DNA of 64,000 bases from Bog-473 sp963738135 (lineage in GTDB: Bacteria > Actinomycetota > Acidimicrobiia > Acidimicrobiales > RAAP-2), in the NCBI GenBank assembly GCA_963738135.1, contig CAVTVK010000005.1:434001-498000 (forward strand), in the 5' to 3' direction. Below are positions 7,803 through 16,012 of the stretch, in pieces (position 1 is the stretch's first letter; the number at the start of each line of letters is the position of its first letter). Made by a program: the position numbers and the translations under genes. A model generated the notes under the pieces. The model worked only from the letters and a program-made list of their open reading frames with translations, did not search any database and was not told the origin of the DNA.

Positions 7803-9887
7803 ATGCAGGATGACGAGAGCGCGGTCTCGCACACTCGTCTGGCCTATCTCCCCGCGCTCGACGGCGTGCGAGCCTGCGCAGTCTTGGCCGTGATGATGTT
7901 CCACGGTGGGATCCCCCACATGGACGGCGGGTTCATGGGGGTTGACGCCTTCTTCGTCCTGTCGGGCTTCCTCATCACCTCGCTCCTCATCGGTGAATGG
8001 CGCCAGTCCCTGACCATCAAGCTCGGGGCTTTCTGGGCCCGCCGGGCTCGCCGCCTGCTGCCAGCGCTCTTGTTGATGCTGCTGTTCGTCGCCTTCTTCG
8101 CCGCCGTGATCGTCCCGAAGGGCACTTACGGCGCGTTGCGGCTCGACGCGTTGGCCACGCTCCTCTATGTGAGCAACTGGCACTTCATTCTCGTGAACTC
8201 CAACTACTTCAACGAGACGGCGGCCTCGTCACCGTTATTGCATACGTGGTCGTTGGCGGTGGAGGAGCAGTTCTACGTGCTCTGGCCGCTGGTGGTGCTC
8301 GGCGTCTTGCACTTCACCCGCAGCCTGCGATCGTTGTTCGCTCTGTGCTGCGCCGCCGCTCTCGGCTCGGCCGTGTGGATGTACCTCGTGTACGACGGCG
8401 GCCTGAATACCAACCGGGCCTATCTGGGCACCGACACCCGCTCGCAATGCCTCTTCATCGGCTGCGCGCTGGCCGTGGGCCTGGTGCTCCTGACCCAGCG
8501 CCGGCACGAAGAGGGTCGTTTGGCCCGGGGCGAGCTGTGGCGGCCCGAGAGCTCGACCGGGCTGTTGCTCTGCGGCCTGTTGGGCATCGTCGGGGCAGTG
8601 GGCGCGGTCGCGCTGTGGGTGGTGACCACATCGGCATCGACGTTCCCCTACTCGGGCGGGTTCTTCCTCATCGGGCTCTCGGTGGCCAGCGTCATCCTCG
8701 CCGCGGTGGCCGCGCCGCACAGCATCGTCCCGCGGGTGTTGTCGCTGTCGCCGGTGCGCTACGTCGGGCGCATTTCCTATGGGCTCTACATCTGGCACTG
8801 GCCGATCTTCATCTGGCTGGACCACTCCCGGACGGGGCTCTCTGGGTACGGGCTCTTCGGATTCCGGGTCATCGTCACCTTCGCCGTCTCGGTGGTGTCC
8901 TTCCACCTCGTCGAGCGCCCCATCCGCATGGGTACGTTCATCAGCCAGTGGCGGGCGTGGTTGGTCGTGCCCGCCGGCGTGGGGGCGGTGCTCGTGGCGG
9001 TGGTCGCTGCCACCACGGGCACGACTGCCGTCGCCAGCACCGCGTCGCCGGGCGGCATCGGGAACACCGGATCGTCGTCGAGCACGACCAGGACGACTGC
9101 GCCGCCGGCATCGGCCGCAGGCCCGCCGGTGAAGATCCTCCTCTTCGGCGACTCGGTTGCCCTCACCCTCGGCGAGGGGCTCGGGGTCACATCGGAGCAG
9201 GACAGATTCGGCTACACGCTGGCCGACAAGGGGATCCTCGGCTGCGGTGTGGTCGACGGCCCCGAAGTCGAACTGATGGGTACCCGATATAGGACGCCGC
9301 CGGCGTGCGACGGCGTTCCGACTCCGCCGGGCGCTCCCCCGGCAAGCCAGCCGTGGCAGACCCAGTGGCAGGCGGCGATGAACGACGAGAAACCCAACGT
9401 CGTCGTGCTCCTGGCGGGGCGTTGGGAAGTGGTCGACCGCGAATTCCAGGGGGCGTGGACGAACATTCTGCATCCGACATACGCCGCCTACGTCAAGAGC
9501 CAGCTGGAGCAGGCTTCTCATTTGGTGACGGCGACCGGGGCGCACATGGTCTTTCTGACGGCCCCGTGCACGAACGAGGGGGAGCAGCCCGACGGGGCGC
9601 CCTGGCCCGAGGACAATGCGGCGCGCCTGCGCGTCTACAACAAACTCGTGAGGGAAGTCGCCGCCGAGAACCCCACGACGAACTCGGCCGTCGATCTCTT
9701 CGGAGCGGCCTGTCCTGACGGAAATTTCGCGTCGAAGGTCGGCGGGGTGACAATCCGGGACACCGACGGTGTCCATTTCACGGTGGCGGCAGGACAGTAC
9801 CTGGCGCCGAAGATCATGCCCGCCGTGGTTGCGGCCGGACGGGCGCAGATGGTGGCGGGCGCCGCGCCGGTCTCAGCCGGCGGTTGA
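7803..9887 (+). CDS. OatA-like acyltransferase 3 with C-terminal SGNH domain
   Basis: 694 residues. The N-terminal half is an acyltransferase 3 membrane domain of about ten helices (LPALDGVRACAVLAVMMFH, FFVLSGFLITSLL, HTWSLAVEEQFYVLWPL, GLYIWHWPIFIWLDHSR). A Ser/Thr linker leads to an SGNH domain with GDSVALTLGEG and the DTDGVHFT catalytic Asp/His block. Two-domain proteins of this type move acetyl groups across the membrane and put them on peptidoglycan or surface glycans. The ATG at 7803 is chosen because GAGGAGGG lies nine bases before it; ATG at 7794 is too close to that site. The gene end overlaps a convergent lipoprotein gene by 15 bases. Confidence 0.93.
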   Translation: MQDDESAVSHTRLAYLPALDGVRACAVLAVMMFHGGIPHMDGGFMGVDAFFVLSGFLITSLLIGEWRQSLTIKLGAFWARRARRLLPALLLMLLFVAFFAAVIVPKGTYGALRLDALATLLYVSNWHFILVNSNYFNETAASSPLLHTWSLAVEEQFYVLWPLVVLGVLHFTRSLRSLFALCCAAALGSAVWMYLVYDGGLNTNRAYLGTDTRSQCLFIGCALAVGLVLLTQRRHEEGRLARGELWRPESSTGLLLCGLLGIVGAVGAVALWVVTTSASTFPYSGGFFLIGLSVASVILAAVAAPHSIVPRVLSLSPVRYVGRISYGLYIWHWPIFIWLDHSRTGLSGYGLFGFRVIVTFAVSVVSFHLVERPIRMGTFISQWRAWLVVPAGVGAVLVAVVAATTGTTAVASTASPGGIGNTGSSSSTTRTTAPPASAAGPPVKILLFGDSVALTLGEGLGVTSEQDRFGYTLADKGILGCGVVDGPEVELMGTRYRTPPACDGVPTPPGAPPASQPWQTQWQAAMNDEKPNVVVLLAGRWEVVDREFQGAWTNILHPTYAAYVKSQLEQASHLVTATGAHMVFLTAPCTNEGEQPDGAPWPEDNAARLRVYNKLVREVAAENPTTNSAVDLFGAACPDGNFASKVGGVTIRDTDGVHFTVAAGQYLAPKIMPAVVAAGRAQMVAGAAPVSAGG

Positions 9888-10328
9888 CGCCGGTTTCGGG
9901 TTCACGTTCTGGGGCGTGCTGTTGCCCGTCGGCGACTGCGGGTTGATGTTGGCGTTGGCGTTGGCGACGACGCACTGGGCCCGCAGCGACGGGACCAGGT
10001 GGCCCTCGTCGACGGTGGCACCTTCGGAGATGGTGGTCATCAGCGCGTTCCACGAGCCGTCGTCGGAGTTGGCGGCGGCGGCCAGCGGCAGCGCGGCACG
10101 CAGCTGCTGATCCGCTTCCTTCTGCAGCTGGGCCGCGGCCGCGGCCGATGTCCCTGGTCTGACGGCGCGCAGGTACGCGGTGACCGAGCGCTGCACGTGG
10201 ACGCAGGCCTGCTGGGCCAGGTCCTGGCCGTCCTGGGTGCTGCAGGCGCTCAACCCCACGGCTGTTCCCGCCGTCAGCGCCAGGACCGTCAAGGCTCGGA
10301 TGGCAAGGGGGCGCCTGGCGCGCCGCAC
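9873..10328 (-). CDS. Small lipoprotein of unknown function
   Basis: 151 residues with a basic N-terminus, a hydrophobic segment and a lipobox ending GLSAC (Cys29), so it should be lipid-anchored outside the membrane. The mature part is helical and rich in Ala/Gln, with Cys at ACVHVQ and AQCVVANANANINPQ, ending in a Pro/Asn/Ser-rich tail. Family not recognised. The GTG start follows the stop of the upstream gene by one base, suggesting co-transcription with the 185-residue protein. Confidence 0.78.
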   Translation of the reverse strand: MRRARRPLAIRALTVLALTAGTAVGLSACSTQDGQDLAQQACVHVQRSVTAYLRAVRPGTSAAAAAQLQKEADQQLRAALPLAAAANSDDGSWNALMTTISEGATVDEGHLVPSLRAQCVVANANANINPQSPTGNSTPQNVNPKPASTAG

Positions 10329-10329
10329 G

Positions 10330-10887
10330 TCAGCCCAGCCAGCGTTCGGCGGACTCGAGCAGGAAGCGGCTCACGGCGAGGGCGCGGTCGAACACTTCGC
10401 ACAGCAGCTCCTCGCCGCTGAGGACCCGGGACAGGGACACCGGATGCCGGGCGACGATGCTCAGGCGGCGCTCGGAACCCTCCGTGGCATCGGCGAAGGA
10501 GTCGATGGCCGAGACCTCGAGCGGGAGCTCGATGCCGCCGACCCCGGCCAGGTCGATGGCGAGCCGCAGCAGGTCGGGCCCCTGGGGGAGGGGCGGCAGC
10601 GCCCACGTGAAGGTCAGCGGGAAATGGAACTCGTCGGGTGGTTCCTCGTCCTCGGAGAGAAGGACGACGGCGTCCTCGAAGGAGAGGAGGACGCGGGGGT
10701 CGACGTCGAGCGCGAGATGCAGGTCGAGCGGGCCCCCGCACCCCTCCTCGGGGTGCAGGTCGACCTCCCAGACCTGGCGCAACGAGTACGTCTCGACGAA
10801 GTGCCGTTCGTCGTGCACGTGGAACCCGTGATCGACGGAATGGTCCTTCAGGTCGGCGACGTACCCGGCAACATCAATGGCAGCCAC
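10330..10887 (-). CDS. Conserved hypothetical protein, 185 residues
   Basis: A soluble acidic protein starting MAAIDVAGYVADLKDHSVDH. It has a central segment FEDAVVLLSEDEEPPDEFHF and an end rich in hydrophobic helices (VSLSRVLSGEELLCEVFDRA). No known motif. The GTG start is about 80 bases from the divergent phosphatase gene, so the two may share a promoter region; that region holds a CCTCGGC/GCCGAGG inverted repeat. It probably forms an operon with the downstream lipoprotein. Confidence 0.7.
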   Translation of the reverse strand: MAAIDVAGYVADLKDHSVDHGFHVHDERHFVETYSLRQVWEVDLHPEEGCGGPLDLHLALDVDPRVLLSFEDAVVLLSEDEEPPDEFHFPLTFTWALPPLPQGPDLLRLAIDLAGVGGIELPLEVSAIDSFADATEGSERRLSIVARHPVSLSRVLSGEELLCEVFDRALAVSRFLLESAERWLG

Positions 10888-10952
10888 AGCTCTGAAAGCC
10901 TAATGGGCCTCGGCGGGAGGGCGGCCAGGCGGGCCGAGGTGGCGCCGGCCGA

Positions 10953-10958
10953 TAGGGT
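10953..10958 (+). promoter_or_regulatory. -10 box (TAGGGT) next to a GTG start
   Basis: TAGGGT fits the TANNNT consensus and ends nine bases before the GTG at 10968, with no ribosome site between. This is the layout of a leaderless transcript. Confidence 0.45.
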
Positions 10959-10967
10959 TCCTCACCC

Positions 10968-11708
10968 GTGGACGACGTTCGGCTTCTGGCAGTGCTCGAC
11001 GAGGCGGTCCACGCCGCCCGGGGCGCGCTCGACGCCCTCGACGACTGGGGCCCCAGCGGAGGCAAGCCGGGGCAGTACCGGCTCGACCTGGCGGCCGACG
11101 GAGCAGCGCTGCCGGTGCTCCACGGCGCGGGGCTGGCGGTGCTCTCCGAGGAGTCAGGGGTGACGGGCGATGGACCGTCCGGGCTGCTGGCCGTGATCGA
11201 TCCGATCGACGGCTCTACGAACGCGCACCGCGGCGTGCCCTTCTACTCAACCAGCATCTGCGTGCTCGACGCCGAGGGCCCGCGCGTCGGCTTGGTCACC
11301 AACCAGGCCACGGGCCAGCGCTACGCAGCAGTGCGCGGTGACGGCGCGGAGAAGGACGGAAAGGCGATTGCTCCTTCCGGGTGTCAGGACCTGGGGAGAG
11401 CCATCGTGGGTATCTCGGGGTTTCCCGGCCTCTACCCGGGCTGGGCCCAGTTCCGGGCGCTCGGCGCGGCGTCCCTGGAATGCTGCGCCGTGGCCGAGGG
11501 CGTGCTGGACGCCTACCTGGTGGTGGGGTCCAGCACCCTCTACAGCTGGGACTACCTGGCAGGGCTGCTCATCTGCCGCGAGGTCGGGGCGGCCGAAGAC
11601 GAGCGGCAGGGGCGGGACCTGGTGGTGCGTGACGACTCGAGCCGGCGACCCGTTGTGGCGGCCACGCGTCAGCTGGCCGAGAAGCTGGCTCAGGAGGAGG
11701 GATTGTGA
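10968..11708 (+). CDS. Inositol monophosphatase family protein
   Basis: 246 residues with the metal-dependent phosphatase signatures of the IMPase/CysQ family: SEESG near residue 61, IDPIDGSTNAHRGVPFYS (metal-binding DPIDGST) and a C-terminal YSWDYLAGLLI. The family removes phosphate from inositol phosphate, PAP or related sugar phosphates; which one is not decidable here. A -10 box close to the GTG suggests a leaderless message. The stop overlaps the start of the SCO6745-like gene by four bases (GTGA), so the two are translationally coupled. Confidence 0.88.
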   Translation: MDDVRLLAVLDEAVHAARGALDALDDWGPSGGKPGQYRLDLAADGAALPVLHGAGLAVLSEESGVTGDGPSGLLAVIDPIDGSTNAHRGVPFYSTSICVLDAEGPRVGLVTNQATGQRYAAVRGDGAEKDGKAIAPSGCQDLGRAIVGISGFPGLYPGWAQFRALGAASLECCAVAEGVLDAYLVVGSSTLYSWDYLAGLLICREVGAAEDERQGRDLVVRDDSSRRPVVAATRQLAEKLAQEEGL

Positions 11709-12565
11709 GCACTCGCAGCCCAGTGGACGCAGCCAGCGCGTTGCTGGCGCGCAAGACATGGCGGACCCTGGAACCGTTGCACGGGATGGTCTACTTCGTG
11801 CCGGAGGCCGCCGAGGCATACGCCCGCCTGGGCGTCACGGGGCAGGCCGGCTATTTCGCGTCGCGGGCGGCGGCGATGGGAGCGGTGACCCCCGATGTCG
11901 TCGTGGCCACCTTCTTCAACTTCAACCCGGAGCTCGTGCACGCTGCCATCCCTGCGGTCTGGGAAGTGGCGACCCCGGTGGCGTTGGTCAGGGCCCGCTT
12001 CACCGCTGTTGATGCCGCGTTCCGCCGCCTCCTGGGTGAGGAGGTGTTGGACTCGGAGGAGATGCAGCGCGCGGCCGAGCTGGCGCGCCTGGCCGCGGAG
12101 GAGGCCGGTCGGCGCACTGAGGGACGACCGCTGGCCGCGGCCCACGCCGATGTTGCATGGCCCGGCCCACCGCACCTGGTGCTCTGGCACGCCCAGTCGA
12201 TCCTGCGCGAGTACCGCGGCGACGGTCACATCGCGCAGCTCGTCGTGCGAGGGCTGTCGGGGCTGGAGGCCTTGGTCACCCACGCGGCGGCCGGTGATGT
12301 CCCCGGGCGCCTCCTCCGGTCGACGCGGGGCTGGCCCCAAGAGGCCTGGGACGGCGCGGTCGACGCACTGCGGGTGCGGGGCTGGCTCGAGCAGGGCGAC
12401 GATCTCCGGTTCACCACATTGGGTGAAGCGCAACGCAAGGCGCTCGAAGACGGCACGGATGCGCTGGCCGCCGCACCCTACGCGGTCCTGGGCGAGGAGC
12501 GTTGTGCCGAACTTCGAGCCCTGGCCCGCCCGTGGAGCACCACCCTGGCCCAGCAGTTGCCCTGA
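11705..12565 (+). CDS. SCO6745-family protein (helix-turn-helix-like)
   Basis: 286 residues matching the actinobacterial SCO6745 family: an N-terminal RKTWRTLEPLHGMVYFVPEA, then EAYARLGVTG, and the conserved VATFFNFNPELVHAAIPAVW. The C-terminal half contains a winged-helix-like piece (AWDGAVDALRVRGWLEQGDD). The family is often annotated as DNA-binding but no biochemical role is established. It starts at a GTG overlapping the phosphatase stop. It is the last protein gene before tRNA-Val. Confidence 0.82.
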   Translation: MSTRSPVDAASALLARKTWRTLEPLHGMVYFVPEAAEAYARLGVTGQAGYFASRAAAMGAVTPDVVVATFFNFNPELVHAAIPAVWEVATPVALVRARFTAVDAAFRRLLGEEVLDSEEMQRAAELARLAAEEAGRRTEGRPLAAAHADVAWPGPPHLVLWHAQSILREYRGDGHIAQLVVRGLSGLEALVTHAAAGDVPGRLLRSTRGWPQEAWDGAVDALRVRGWLEQGDDLRFTTLGEAQRKALEDGTDALAAAPYAVLGEERCAELRALARPWSTTLAQQLP

Positions 12566-12665
12566 CGTAGTCCTACCCTACGCCTACGCCTGCGCTGCTG
12601 CTGTTCCTGCGCCTGCGCAGCGGACGGGGGAACCCGTCGGGATGGGTCAGAATGTCTCCGCGCTC

Positions 12666-12742
12666 GGGCGCTTAGCTCAGTTGGTTAGAGCAGCTGCCTT
12701 ACAAGCAGCAGGTCGGGGGTTCGAGTCCCTCAGCGCCCACCA
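12666..12742 (+). tRNA. tRNA-Val(TAC)
   Basis: A 77-base cloverleaf with acceptor stem GGGCGCT/AGCGCCC, D arm GCTC..GAGC, anticodon stem GCTGC/GCAGC with loop CTTACAA (anticodon TAC, valine), a T arm with loop TTCGAGT, and an encoded CCA end. GC drops visibly right after it, which is typical of an integration point. Confidence 0.95.
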
Positions 12743-12752
12743 TCTCGGGGCG
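12738..12752 (+). repeat. 15-base sequence at the tRNA-Val 3' end (possible attachment-site copy)
   Basis: CACCATCTCGGGGCG starts in the last five bases of tRNA-Val and runs ten bases past it. The identical 15-mer lies at 26108-26122, and a copy one G shorter at 33830-33843. A direct repeat that includes a tRNA 3' end is what an integrated island leaves behind, but no integrase gene is seen and the other two copies lie inside a dispersed repeat. Confidence 0.5.
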
Positions 12753-13351
12753 ACACCAAGGAAGGCAGACGGGTTTCGATGTGCCTATCAGCTCACGGGC
12801 ATTACTGAGAAGTTCTTCCTGCTTCGTGTTGGCCATTGCTGCAAAGCTGATACCCAGCCGCTCAGCCAGGGTGCCTAAGAGGTTCGCCTGCTCGGGCGGT
12901 GGACCCAGGTAGACGGCGTGCAATACGGCGACGCCCGGCACCCCTAGCACCGTACCCGAGGCATCGTGTTCGAATATCAGCGATATAAGCATTTGACTCA
13001 GATCGCTGACGCGATGCGCAACGTGTTTGTCCGCTGGTTTCCAGGGCGCTCTGATGCGTGTCCCGCAAGCAATTGCTTCGCAATGAGCCGATTAGCGATT
13101 GGGGAACGACCAATCGCGTTCCTTGACGAGTCCGTGTCCCTTACCGGTCGTAAAGCACCGCCGATTCGCGACGACGGCAGCGCCCCAAAGAGCACGGTGC
13201 AAAGGCCGTCAAGATCTTCCTGGTTGAGTTCGGCATAACGGTGAGCAGCATCAGCAACAAATGCAAGGTCCTGTTGAATCGACAGTAGGTCCGCATACTC
13301 CCCTGCCAACGTCTTGATGGTCGGATCTGCCTGGATCTCAGGGAGGTTCAT
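12750..13351 (-). pseudogene. Remnant of a hypothetical gene, broken in several frames beside tRNA-Val
   Basis: The coding signal moves between frames. From ATG 13351 one frame gives MNLPEIQADPTIKTLAGEYA and continues to about 13195. A second frame then gives AAVVANRRCFTTGKGHGLVK up to a stop near 13095. After that, the stretch KPADKHVAHRVSDLSQMLIS and the following IFEHDASGTVLGVPGVAVLH are in that frame again beyond the stop. The DKHVAHRV motif recalls small proteins with an RNKHIAHS signature often found in accessory regions. The 3' end runs into the tRNA without a natural C-terminus. Function unknown; it appears dead. Confidence 0.55.
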
Positions 13352-13409
13352 GGGGTCACTTTGCCGAACTGAACTCCCCAGGGCGAATCTCCCATGCCAG
13401 TGTCCCCAG

Positions 13410-13426
13410 TCCGGCGAAGGGGGCAC
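13410..13426 (+). repeat. Copy of the short CGGCG..GGGGGCAC interspersed motif
   Basis: TCCGGCGAAGGGGGCAC lies between the tRNA-side pseudogene and the acetyltransferase gene. It matches the intergenic motif seen at 27.94, 29.21, 30.39, 31.14 and 32.54 kb, with one C fewer in the left half. Confidence 0.45.
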
Positions 13427-13528
13427 CCGTCGCACACCCTGGATCCTCACGGAGCCTGACCAGTTGAAGCACTCGGACGAAGGCAAGCAAAGGAAGGACA
13501 GCGCCATCCTCCTGCTTCGTTGATGACC

Positions 13529-13969
13529 CTACGACGGTCGGGCATTTAGGTCCACGGGCTGCAGGCACTTTCGGAACCAGAGGGCGGCGGTTCCCGACGG
13601 AAAATCTTCGACTCGGCCCACCAAGTCGTAGCCGTTCTGTTCATAGAGAGCTCGAGCCTGAAAGTCGTAAGTGAAGTGGACTGTCTGACTGCATCCGCGG
13701 GCCACGGCCTCGGCTTCGGCAGCGGCGAGGAGGCGGGTGGCAAGGCCACCACCTCGGAGGCTTGGCTCCACCCAGAGGCTCTGCAGCTCGCAACAGTCGC
13801 CCCAGGTCCATCCGCTGATGCCGGCCACGACCGTGCCAGCCTCGCGAACGAAGATCGCCAGCTCTACTTCGTCACCGAGGCCCGTGGCGGCGGACGACTC
13901 ACGACGGATCTGCGCTTCGAGGAACTCAATCTCTTGTGGATCTGGTTGGTCCTCGACGTGGAAGTCCAC
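13529..13969 (-). CDS. GNAT family N-acetyltransferase
   Basis: About 146 residues with the GNAT fold: LWVEPSLRGGGLATRLLAAA is the acetyl-CoA pyrophosphate loop, followed by ARALYEQNGYDLVGRVEDFP, the usual C-terminal signature. The substrate is unknown. GTG at 13969 (VDFHVEDQ) is preferred because it clears the upstream stop at 13983; a TTG at 14005 would overlap that gene. It probably shares a transcript with the SnoaL-like gene upstream. Confidence 0.82.
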   Translation of the reverse strand: MDFHVEDQPDPQEIEFLEAQIRRESSAATGLGDEVELAIFVREAGTVVAGISGWTWGDCCELQSLWVEPSLRGGGLATRLLAAAEAEAVARGCSQTVHFTYDFQARALYEQNGYDLVGRVEDFPSGTAALWFRKCLQPVDLNARPS

Positions 13970-13982
13970 GGTGACCGGAGTA

Positions 13983-14399
13983 TCAGACGCCGACGACCTG
14001 CTCAATCAGCGAGATGTCATCGAAGTACGTCCGATATGACCTGATCTTCCCTCCTCGGAAGTCGGCCACCGTGACACCAGGCAACTTGACGTGACGTCCC
14101 GTTGGCTCCACTTCGGCATCCTCGGCGAGGATCAGAGGCCCAGTGTGATCGGCTTCGATCACCCACTCGGCATACGCCCTATTGCCTACTTCATCCAGTC
14201 CCCGGAGGAGAATCACGACGTTGGAGAATGCGACTTCACGGAGGGCGGCGAGTTCAGCGAGTGCTACGAGCCCCGACACCGACGCATATGGCGACCAACC
14301 CACGACATCGTCGGTAAACAGGGTGCTTAGATCAACGGAGGCGCCACCCACCTCGGCCTCGAGCGCCTTCAGCAGCACGTCTTTGCGAGAATCACTCAT
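13983..14399 (-). CDS. SnoaL-like / NTF2-fold protein
   Basis: 138 residues (MSDSRKDVLLKALEAEVGG start). The pattern of an early helix, LFTDDVVGWSPYASVSGLVA, and a late KLPGVTVADFRGGKIRSYRTYFDD is that of the SnoaL/NTF2-like cone fold, which includes small isomerases, dehydratases and ester-binding proteins. No catalytic residue set is clear. ATG at 14399 is chosen over a GTG one codon earlier; AGGAAG lies upstream. It ends 14 bases before the acetyltransferase start. Confidence 0.78.
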   Translation of the reverse strand: MSDSRKDVLLKALEAEVGGASVDLSTLFTDDVVGWSPYASVSGLVALAELAALREVAFSNVVILLRGLDEVGNRAYAEWVIEADHTGPLILAEDAEVEPTGRHVKLPGVTVADFRGGKIRSYRTYFDDISLIEQVVGV

Positions 14400-14464
14400 C
14401 ACATTCCCATTTCTTCCTGTTGTATTGATGCGTTCTAGGACTTCTGGTCACCCCCGGGGTGCGC

Positions 14465-14719
14465 TCAGGACCCGAGGACCTTCGCCTTGGCTGACGCGAA
14501 CTCTTCGTCTGTTAGTGCGCCCGAGGAGTGGAGCTGCGCCAAATGCTCGATCTCGTCCGCCGGGTCTGCTGGCGGCGGCGCATACTGATTTTGGCTGTCG
14601 TCGACAGGCTCCTGATCGGCATACTGTTGTTTGGCGCGGTGATGAGCTATCGCCCCTCCTGCCACCGCTCCTGCAACGAGTCCTCGACGTCGTCCTACCC
14701 GTCGTCCTCTCATTCCCAT
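14465..14719 (-). CDS. SHOCT-domain small protein
   Basis: 84 residues: a basic Arg-rich N-terminus, a short Gly/Ala segment (GLVAGAVAGGAIAHHRAKQQ), a Pro-rich linker and a C-terminal SHOCT domain (DEIEHLAQLHSSGALTDEEF, then ASAKAKVLG). SHOCT is a short oligomerisation domain frequent in stress-related and membrane-proximal actinobacterial proteins. ATG at 14719 follows AGGGAGCCCCC. Just beyond its stop (14448-14461) lies CACCCC-C-GGGGTG, close to the LuxR-locus palindrome but with a one-base spacer. Confidence 0.85.
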   Translation of the reverse strand: MGMRGRRVGRRRGLVAGAVAGGAIAHHRAKQQYADQEPVDDSQNQYAPPPADPADEIEHLAQLHSSGALTDEEFASAKAKVLGS

Positions 14720-15091
14720 GGGGGCTCCCTTCGGTCGCTTGACTGACCAGCATCAGTCGGCCGGTGCATCTTGGCCCAAGGGATCGAATGGGTCAATCGT
14801 CAAGAGGTAGGTGGAAGGACAGAATCCGTTCGGCCCAATCCCGATACGGCAAGGTCAGCAGAACCTATGTGCGACTATTTCCGATGTGCCATACGGGGCA
14901 GGCCGTCCCCTCCGACCCCTTGCCTAGGACCCCCACCCATTTCGGCCGAATGGGTCTCCTTCGAGCTAGTGGCGAATGACTCCTTGATCCACGATCGATA
15001 GAAGCGGCTTCCAACCTCCAGCCGGCTCTATGTAAGGACCTCCGAAGGCCAGACAGTGAACACCCTGATCTCCCTATTGGATGCATCCGGC
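14720..15091. other. Intergenic stretch with one inverted repeat
   Basis: No coding signal is seen on either strand. The only structure is CCCAT..ATGGG around TCGGCCGA near 14936-14954, which could be a terminator or a protein-binding palindrome. GC is clearly below that of the flanking genes. Confidence 0.5.
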
Positions 15092-15910
15092 TCAGGAATT
15101 ACCGGCCTGATAGGTCTCGGTGAAGATGTCGCCCTGGGCCGCCCCCGAGCCGGACTTGCCGCCACCTGGACCGCGAAAAACGAAGGCGATTACAACGGCA
15201 ATGACTGCGCCGGCGATAGGGCCGGCCACGTAGACCCAGTACCCGGTGAATGTGGTGCTGACGAGGTCGGGACCAAAGGTGCGGGCCGGATTCATCGAGG
15301 CACCCGAGATCGGGCTCGCCCAAAGGCCAGCCAGGGCGATGTAGCCGCCGACCCCGAAGGCGCCGATGATGCCTATGTTCTGCGCGCCAGAGGCCGTGCC
15401 GAGGATCACGCTCACCAGCCCCAAGGTCAAGATCAGCTCCATCCAGAACGCGGCCATATCCGAGTACCCATGTGCTGGGTAGTTGGATCCGTACGTGGCC
15501 GACACATTGATCACGGCGTGCAGGAACAGGGCAGCCAGGGTGGCTCCGATCAGTTGCACTACCACATAGCCCGGCACCCGCCGCCACGGGAAGTCCTGAC
15601 GTAAAGCAAAGGCAATGCTGACCGCTGGATTCAGGTGAGCACCCGACACCTTGCCCATGAACAAAATGATGGCCATGACCGTCAGCGCCGGCGCAACCAC
15701 AGCAGCCGTGCGGCTGATCATGCCAGGGAAGGCGTGCCCCATCATCCCTCCACCGGCTGCCGCCAGGACGAGAAAGAACGTACCGAGCAGTTCGGAGAAC
15801 AGGCGTCGCCACTCCTGGCGGGGGTCGTTGAAATCGGTGATTCGCTCGATGATGCTTTCCTCGTACCGGGCGATGGGGCCGACAGTTGGAAGTCCTTGCG
15901 TCGCTGTCAC
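15092..15910 (-). CDS. Aquaporin (MIP family channel)
   Basis: 272 residues with six predicted helices and both NPA boxes: SGAHLNPAVSIAFALRQDFP and ISGASMNPARTFGPDL. The family conducts water and sometimes glycerol or other small solutes. The N-terminus has a roughly 35-residue cytoplasmic extension. The start is a GTG at 15910 with AAAGG upstream. It sits among other membrane and stress genes (SHOCT, DUF2252, BrkB, K+ channel), suggesting an osmotic role. Confidence 0.93.
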   Translation of the reverse strand: MTATQGLPTVGPIARYEESIIERITDFNDPRQEWRRLFSELLGTFFLVLAAAGGGMMGHAFPGMISRTAAVVAPALTVMAIILFMGKVSGAHLNPAVSIAFALRQDFPWRRVPGYVVVQLIGATLAALFLHAVINVSATYGSNYPAHGYSDMAAFWMELILTLGLVSVILGTASGAQNIGIIGAFGVGGYIALAGLWASPISGASMNPARTFGPDLVSTTFTGYWVYVAGPIAGAVIAVVIAFVFRGPGGGKSGSGAAQGDIFTETYQAGNS

Positions 15911-16012
15911 TTTGAATCAGACCTTTCTATGGGGAACACCGACCGAGCAAATGACACATCAGCGATGTTCGGATGGTCGATTTGGCGCGTTATTCAAGGT
16001 CCAATTTCGCGG

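Noticed and set aside
8235..9776. Long minus-strand frame opposite the acyltransferase gene, and similar frames opposite other GC-rich genes
   Set aside because: These are shadows caused by high GC at third positions; the plus-strand products have clear domains.
12699..12992. Protein on the minus strand across tRNA-Val ending GAEGLEPPTCCL
   Set aside because: The C-terminal part is the translated complement of the tRNA gene, a familiar annotation artefact. Only the part above 12750 has protein character.
14448..14461. Third LuxR-type operator at CACCCC-C-GGGGTG
   Set aside because: The spacer is one base instead of three and it lies directly behind the SHOCT stop; it may be a terminator or chance.
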